DNA of 24,985 bases from contig JADGJH010000105.1 of the NCBI GenBank assembly GCA_027596945.1, positions 1-24,985 on the forward strand. The letters are read 5' to 3'. Made by a program: the position numbers and the translations under genes. A model generated the notes under the pieces. That model did not search any database. It was given only the letters and a program-made list of their open reading frames with translations, and had not been told where the DNA came from. This DNA comes from Physocladia obscura. Lineage: Eukaryota > Chytridiomycota > Chytridiomycetes > Chytridiales > Chytriomycetaceae. Shown piece after piece: positions 20,585-24,985 of the stretch (within the stretch, counting starts at the first letter, position 1; every line of letters begins with the position of its first letter).

Positions 20585-23442
20585 ATGTCAAACATTAGAG
20601 AAACTGTAAAAAAGCGTGATAAGTGATTTTAACGACCTGGCAAGAAAAAGTAACATAAACGACAGGAATTATTGTGGATATGCTTCGTTCAGTGCAACCT
20701 TCAAGCCGGTGGAAGATTGTCGTGGTCGACAGCAAATCGCTTCGAATTTTGAATGCAGCTTGTAAAATGTCTGATATTTTGGAAGAAAACGTCACTCGTC
20801 CGTAAAAACTATATTCCTTTTATTTATTGTATTTACAAATTATTTGGCAAAATTAGTGGTGGAAGATATTTCGCGTGCTCGTACATCGTATCCATCGAAA
20901 GAAGCAATTTATTTTATTTCTCCGAACTCTGATTCTATAACCGCGTTGATCAACGATTTTACACGTCCAAAACCAATGTATGCAAAGGCTCATGTATTTT
21001 TTACATCTCGTAAGTTCCATCCATGGCTATGTTCTTCATTTTTAATACTGTATTTTTAGCCCTCTCAGACACATTATTTGACAAAATAAAAGAAGGCCAA
21101 TCTTCACGTTCATTCATCGAAACGTTGAAGGAACTTAACATTGATTTTATGCGTTCGTATTCACGGGTTATAATATTTTTCTGAACTTTGCTTTCACAGC
21201 CCAAGAAGAACAAATTTTCACCCTAAATCACCCATATTCACTATATCATTTATTCAATCCGGCTTCCCAGACCCAAACGATAACTGAAATCGAAATAATC
21301 GCTCGAAAACTTATATCTGTATTCAGCACTTTAGGAGAAATGCCACATATAAGATATTATGATCCTCTTGGTGACCAATCTAGTTTGGGTTATAAACTCG
21401 CAAATTGTCTTCAAAAAGAGCTCGACAGTCTGCATGAACTTGACTCAGACTTTCCTCCAAAATCGCAGTTCAGACCTCCGATTTTAATTATTCTAGATAG
21501 ATCATTTGATTTGATGAGTCCTCTGGTGCATGAGTTCACTTATCAAGCAATGATAAATGACTTATTAGTGATGGAAGATGGAAAATATGTGTAAGTTGCT
21601 TAATGATCAGCATATAAGCTTGACACTTAAATCCCAGATATCAAGCTGAGAATAATACAGAAGAGACACCGAAAGATGGTACACCTCCGCAAATGACGAA
21701 AGCTCTTCTCGACGAAAGCGATGCTATTTGGGTTCGTGATTCTGTTTTTGTACATTATTTTGCAATTCAAACTCAAATCTAAACAGATGTTAATTCGGCA
21801 CTGGCATTTTGCAGACGCAGTAGAATATGTTAGGGACAGTTTTAACAAATTTCTGAATGAAAACAAAGCTGCATCAAATATTTTGAACTCTGATCCGTTA
21901 AGTAATTTCGAAGTTATTCTTTGGAATATTTAATTCAGTTCATGAATTTACATATCAAATGATAGATCTAAGCGAGGATTCGATAATTTGAATGATATGA
22001 AAGATACAATCACATCATTGCCACAGTTTCAAGAAATGAAATCAAAAGTAAGGTTTTAAAACAGATTTCTTTTATGAGGGACTGATAATAATCACAGTAT
22101 TCAGTTCATATTAACATATGCCAAGAATGCAAGTCTTTATTTGAACGGAGAAGATTGGATGCGGTAGCAGCTGTTGAACAAGTTAGTTTTGGACATTCCT
22201 CTGAAAATCACTAATTTCCAGATTATATAGGATCTTGCCACAGGGGAAACAGCTGCCGGAACAGTTCCGCGAAATATAATGATTGATATGACACCAGTTT
22301 TGATCGACTCTGTAATCCCGTAAGACATCTATTATGGTTCTACGCTGGAAGTAATTCAATTTTTTGTTTCGGCGATAATAACAGAGCTTATGATAAACTC
22401 AGAATATTGATGTTGTATATTATTGCCCAAGAAGGGATTCACGATATGGATCGAAAGCGTCTTTTGGATGCATCAAAAATGTCCATCGACGATTCTCAGG
22501 CAATTACAAATTTAGGCTTATTTGGAGTCCGGCTTAGCCTTAATCAGGAAAAGAGGAAAAAAATCATCAAGGATAAATATACTTACTACGGTCGTGTCGC
22601 GGAAAGACGCAAAAAGAAAAAAAAGAAAAACGATGGAAATTTGCCTTACGACTTATCACGATTTATTACCATGTTCAAGTATATCATGGAGGTAAATTTT
22701 TCCATTTTGCTATAAGATATATATTTTTTCCAGTTGAATTTATGAATCAGGATCAACTCACGGGCACTCTCGACACGCAAATTTTTCCCTGGCTCAAAGC
22801 ACCTCCTGCAGAAGATCTTTCGCAACAAACAAAAGCAAGCAATATTCAAAAATCCATAAAATCCACAAACCAAGCATTACAGCCGCTACCAAACGCTGGA
22901 AATACTTATTCGCTGCGCACTACGCGTGCATCGTGGGCCACAAAACCCAAATTAGCAAATTTAAACGATGGAACTCCAGTAACATTGAATTCAGCACAGG
23001 ACTCTGAAAATGACTTGAGAAAAAATGGACCAAGAATTATTGTGTTTGTCATGGGAGGCATAACTTTTTCTGAAATTCGAGCAACTTATGAAATTATTAA
23101 GGAATATAAGAGAGATGTTATTCTTGGTTGGATAACTTTCTGTTTTTTATCTGGTTGTTTTTTTTTTTTTAAATATTTTTATTTTACTTTTGAATAGGCT
23201 CAACATCAATGATAAATTCAACCCAATTTATCAACGTACTCAAGCAAATTCATATCAAAGACGAAAATCGTGGAATTGGCTCAGTGGATTCTCTGCTTCA
23301 AAGCACATCAAAATTAAACCAAGATATCGATTCGCAACCAAAGCCAATTTCTTCCAGTGCAAATGCTCTGAATTTTCTTCAAAAAGACAAAGATGATTTA
23401 GGGAAAAAACCATTTGCAAACATTTTTAAAAAGAAAGGGTGA
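20585..23442 (+). CDS. Sec1/Munc18 (SM) family vesicle-fusion protein
   Basis: SM proteins clasp syntaxin and assembled SNARE bundles to drive fusion, here probably at the plasma membrane (Sec1/STXBP1 branch). Exons: 20585-20615, 20666-20797, 20857-21009, 21060-21152, 21200-21590, 21638-21731, 21787-21912, 21973-22047, 22098-22181, 22231-22319, 22385-22691, 22751-23126, 23198-23442, giving about 731 residues. Family marks are [20 protein letters not shown] at the start, [70 protein letters not shown] and [22 protein letters not shown]. The chain is longer than the roughly 600 residues of animal STXBP1 and near yeast Sec1, with a Lys-rich patch near residue 500 and a basic tail. Intron 7 is uncertain: GTTATT (21913) to AAG (21972), or GTAATT (21902) to GAG (21976). 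The start lies 40 bases after the dynein stop. Confidence 0.94.
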
Positions 23443-23678
23443 AAAAAAAAAATGAAAAAAAACAAAAAAACAGAATCATTCTTGAATCAGTCAAGAAAAT
23501 TTGATTGAATTATTTTGTGTTATGCCTTCATCACTGTAATATTGTGCTATGTTCTGTAATTAGAGTTACTGTTGTCCAATTCTATACTCCTGTTTGAAAT
23601 ATTGAAAAAACCTAAAAATTTGGAAGAAAAGTACCAAATTTTGTTGAGTAGAGTTGAGAGTTGTTAGGATAGAGTTGT

Positions 23679-23729
23679 CCCAACTACAAGTTATCAAATT
23701 TTAGATAATTTTTGTAGTGCTGTTGTGGG
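23679..23729. repeat. Inverted repeat, ACTACAA...TTGTAGT
   Basis: ACTACAA (23683-23689) and TTATC (23691-23695) pair with GATAA (23704-23708) and TTGTAGT (23712-23718) around an 8-base loop, with a 1/3-base internal loop. CCCA (23679-23682) can extend the stem to TGGG (23726-23729) across a 7-base right-hand bulge. It may be an RNA hairpin in the Sec1 3' region or simply AT-rich chance. Confidence 0.55.
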
Positions 23730-23766
23730 TTTCACTATGTACCACTGCTTTAGCATTTTCTCCTTG

Positions 23767-23811
23767 GAAAACTGGTCAAAATCACATCAGTGAGATGATG
23801 TGACAGTTTTC
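23767..23811. repeat. Bulged 16-bp hairpin
   Basis: GAAAACTG (23767-23774), 7 unpaired bases, then TCACATCA (23782-23789), loop GTGAGA, then TGATGTGA (23796-23803) and CAGTTTTC (23804-23811). Both 8-bp arms pair perfectly, and the right arm is continuous. This is the strongest secondary-structure signal in the window. Its function is unknown: a transcript-end structure, a protein-binding palindrome or a small transposon remnant are all possible. Confidence 0.7.
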
Positions 23812-23890
23812 TAAATGCATCTTTAAATTGTCTATTTTAATGACACCTTTTCAATGGTTCCTTTAAGTATTGTGAAGACTCCAACACCGA

Positions 23891-23917
23891 ATGGTTGTTT
23901 ATAACCATATTGGTTAT
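23891..23917. repeat. Two overlapping short hairpins
   Basis: ATAACCA-TAT-TGGTTAT (23901-23917) is a perfect 7-bp stem. ATGGTT (23891-23896) can instead pair with AACCAT (23903-23908). The two foldings share the same central arm and exclude each other. Arms of this length can arise by chance in AT-rich DNA. Confidence 0.45.
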
Positions 23918-24095
23918 TTCTCTGAAGATGTGGCTACTTTCAGGCTCTTGGACCTCTAAAGACCTTGTTCACAAGATTTAGTGCTTTATTAGACTGTGGT
24001 AGAGTTGGTGCAAAATTAATGCAATGGTTGTTATTCTTTATTCAAAAAATTAATTTGTGTGTTGGTTGGATTTCAAGACATTTGGTCGTTGTTCA

Positions 24096-24946
24096 ATGTT
24101 GAACACAAATGGTGCAGTACACAGCACAGCACAAATATTGACAATAAAATAACACAAAAACTTATGCTATAGGATTGTACTTTACGGATGAAAGCACAGG
24201 AAACACTGTTTTCTTGCGCGGCGTAAACTTGTCAGGCTCTGCAAAACTGCCATTCACACCAAGTATTCCATCACATAAACTAGAAGGATTCCTTGAGTCA
24301 ACACGCAACGTTTCCTTTGTCGGACGTCCGTTTCCAATACATGAAGCCGACGAACACTTTGCCCGGCTAAGGACCTGGGGATTCAATCTCCTGCGATTCT
24401 GCGTCACCTGGGAAGCTCTTGAGCATGAAGGCCCAAGAATATATGATTACGAATTCATAGACTATATCGTTGCCATCCTCGTTAAGGCCAGAGAATACAA
24501 CTTTAAAATTTTTGTTGATCCTCATCAAGATGTATGGTCACGCTTCACGGGAGGTTCTGGGGCGCCGGCATGGACTATTGATGTTGTAGGATTGGATATT
24601 CGCCATTTCAAAGCCACAGGTGCCGCAGTTATTCACAATACTTCCAATAAATCTGAATATACGAAGATGGTGTGGGTATCAAATTATGACAAATTGGCTT
24701 GCGCGACAATGTTTACTGTGTTTTATGGTGGCGCTACTTTTGCACCCAAGCTTAAAAGTCCGGACGATGCATCGGAAAGCATTCAGGACTATTTGCAGGA
24801 TCATTTTTGCGACGCCTTTGTGGAACTTGCAAAGAGGATTGGTCAAAATGATATCAAATTAGTTGATGACGTCGTGCTCGGTTATGATACTTTGAATGAG
24901 CCAGATTGCGGCTGGATTGGTGCAAAAGATTTGAATTCATTTTGTG
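24096..24946 (+). CDS. GH5 glucosidase, ergosteryl-beta-glucosidase/EGCase-like, 5' part
   Basis: This retaining glycoside hydrolase belongs to the group that removes glucose from steryl or sphingoid glucosides (fungal Egh1/EGCrP2 type). A 16-nt first exon (24096-24111, MLNTN) joins in phase through a 61-nt intron (24112-24172) to 24173-24946. This reads NGLYFTDESTGNTVFLRGVN across the join, as the family requires; the main frame itself has no usable ATG. Motifs are FLRGVNLSGSAKLP, SFVGRPFPIHEADEHFARL, WGFNLLRFCVTWEALEHEGP, DPHQDVWSRFTGGSGAP and the acid/base motif GYDTLNEP, with the catalytic Glu codon at 24898-24900 (residue 248). No signal peptide is seen, fitting an intracellular enzyme. 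The frame ends at a likely donor (GTACAC, 24947), followed by stop and T-rich intron sequence. The nucleophile Glu and the C-terminal domain lie beyond the window. Sterol versus ceramide preference cannot be read from this part. Confidence 0.9.
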
Positions 24947-24985
24947 GTACACGTTGAGTCTTTTTTCTTTTTTTTTCTTTTTTTT

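Larger units (their letters stand above)
23443..24095. other. Spacer between Sec1 and GH5 genes, with hairpins
   Basis: There is no coding frame I can support. The region starts with A-rich sequence straight after the Sec1 stop and becomes T/G-rich on the plus strand. Three inverted repeats stand out and are listed separately (23679-23729, 23767-23811, 23891-23917). It must hold the Sec1 3' end and the GH5 promoter. I see no TATA box or AATAAA that I would commit to. Confidence 0.6.

Noticed and set aside
22692..22750. Apparent frameshift in the Sec1 gene between IME and the following exon
   Set aside because: Using the CAG that ends at 22750 rather than the one ending at 22733 keeps the frame and gives [18 protein letters not shown], which fits the family.
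1..24985. tRNA, rRNA, CRISPR arrays, intact transposons, viral genes
   Set aside because: I saw no cloverleaf, rRNA-like block, spaced direct repeats, reverse transcriptase, transposase or capsid motifs. A tRNA or repeat-library search was not possible.

Overview
This is a eukaryotic nuclear window, AT-rich and densely spliced. The best reading is a zoosporic (chytrid-like) fungus. A fungal alpha-aminoadipate-pathway lysine gene (LYS1) and a fungal steryl-glucosidase-type GH5 gene sit beside a full-length axonemal dynein heavy chain, which is kept only by lineages with motile flagella. Introns are short (mostly 41-94 nt), begin with GT and end with AG.

Layout. 1-343: open frames on the minus strand, not recognised, running off the left edge. 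460-1994 and 2087-3014: two tandem glyoxal-oxidase-like (copper radical oxidase) genes on the plus strand, both clearly broken. 3015-3548: spacer with a minus-strand open stretch. 3549-5118: saccharopine dehydrogenase LYS1, 7 exons, 369 residues, numbered in register with the yeast enzyme at its catalytic Lys and His. 5119-5758: spacer with a possible small minus-strand gene facing away from the next gene. 5759-20544: inner-arm axonemal dynein heavy chain of DNAH6 type, 22 exons and 4491 residues by my splice model; reading phase closes at every junction. 20585-23442: Sec1/Munc18 family protein, 13 exons, about 731 residues, starting only 40 bp after the dynein stop. 23443-24095: spacer with several inverted repeats. 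24096 to the right edge: 5' part of a GH5 glucosidase related to ergosteryl-beta-glucosidase/endoglycoceramidase.

The genes do not form a pathway. They are housekeeping lysine synthesis, flagellar motility, vesicle fusion and glycolipid turnover, next to a decayed secreted or surface oxidase locus. I found no new defence, mobile or biosynthetic system. The more unusual signals are the two independently degenerated oxidase copies, AAG 3' splice sites confined to the dynein gene, an altered AAA2 P-loop, the very tight dynein/Sec1 junction and a cluster of hairpins at 23.7-23.9 kb.

Gene models were joined by hand, using reading phase and remembered conservation of the families. No alignment or search was run.
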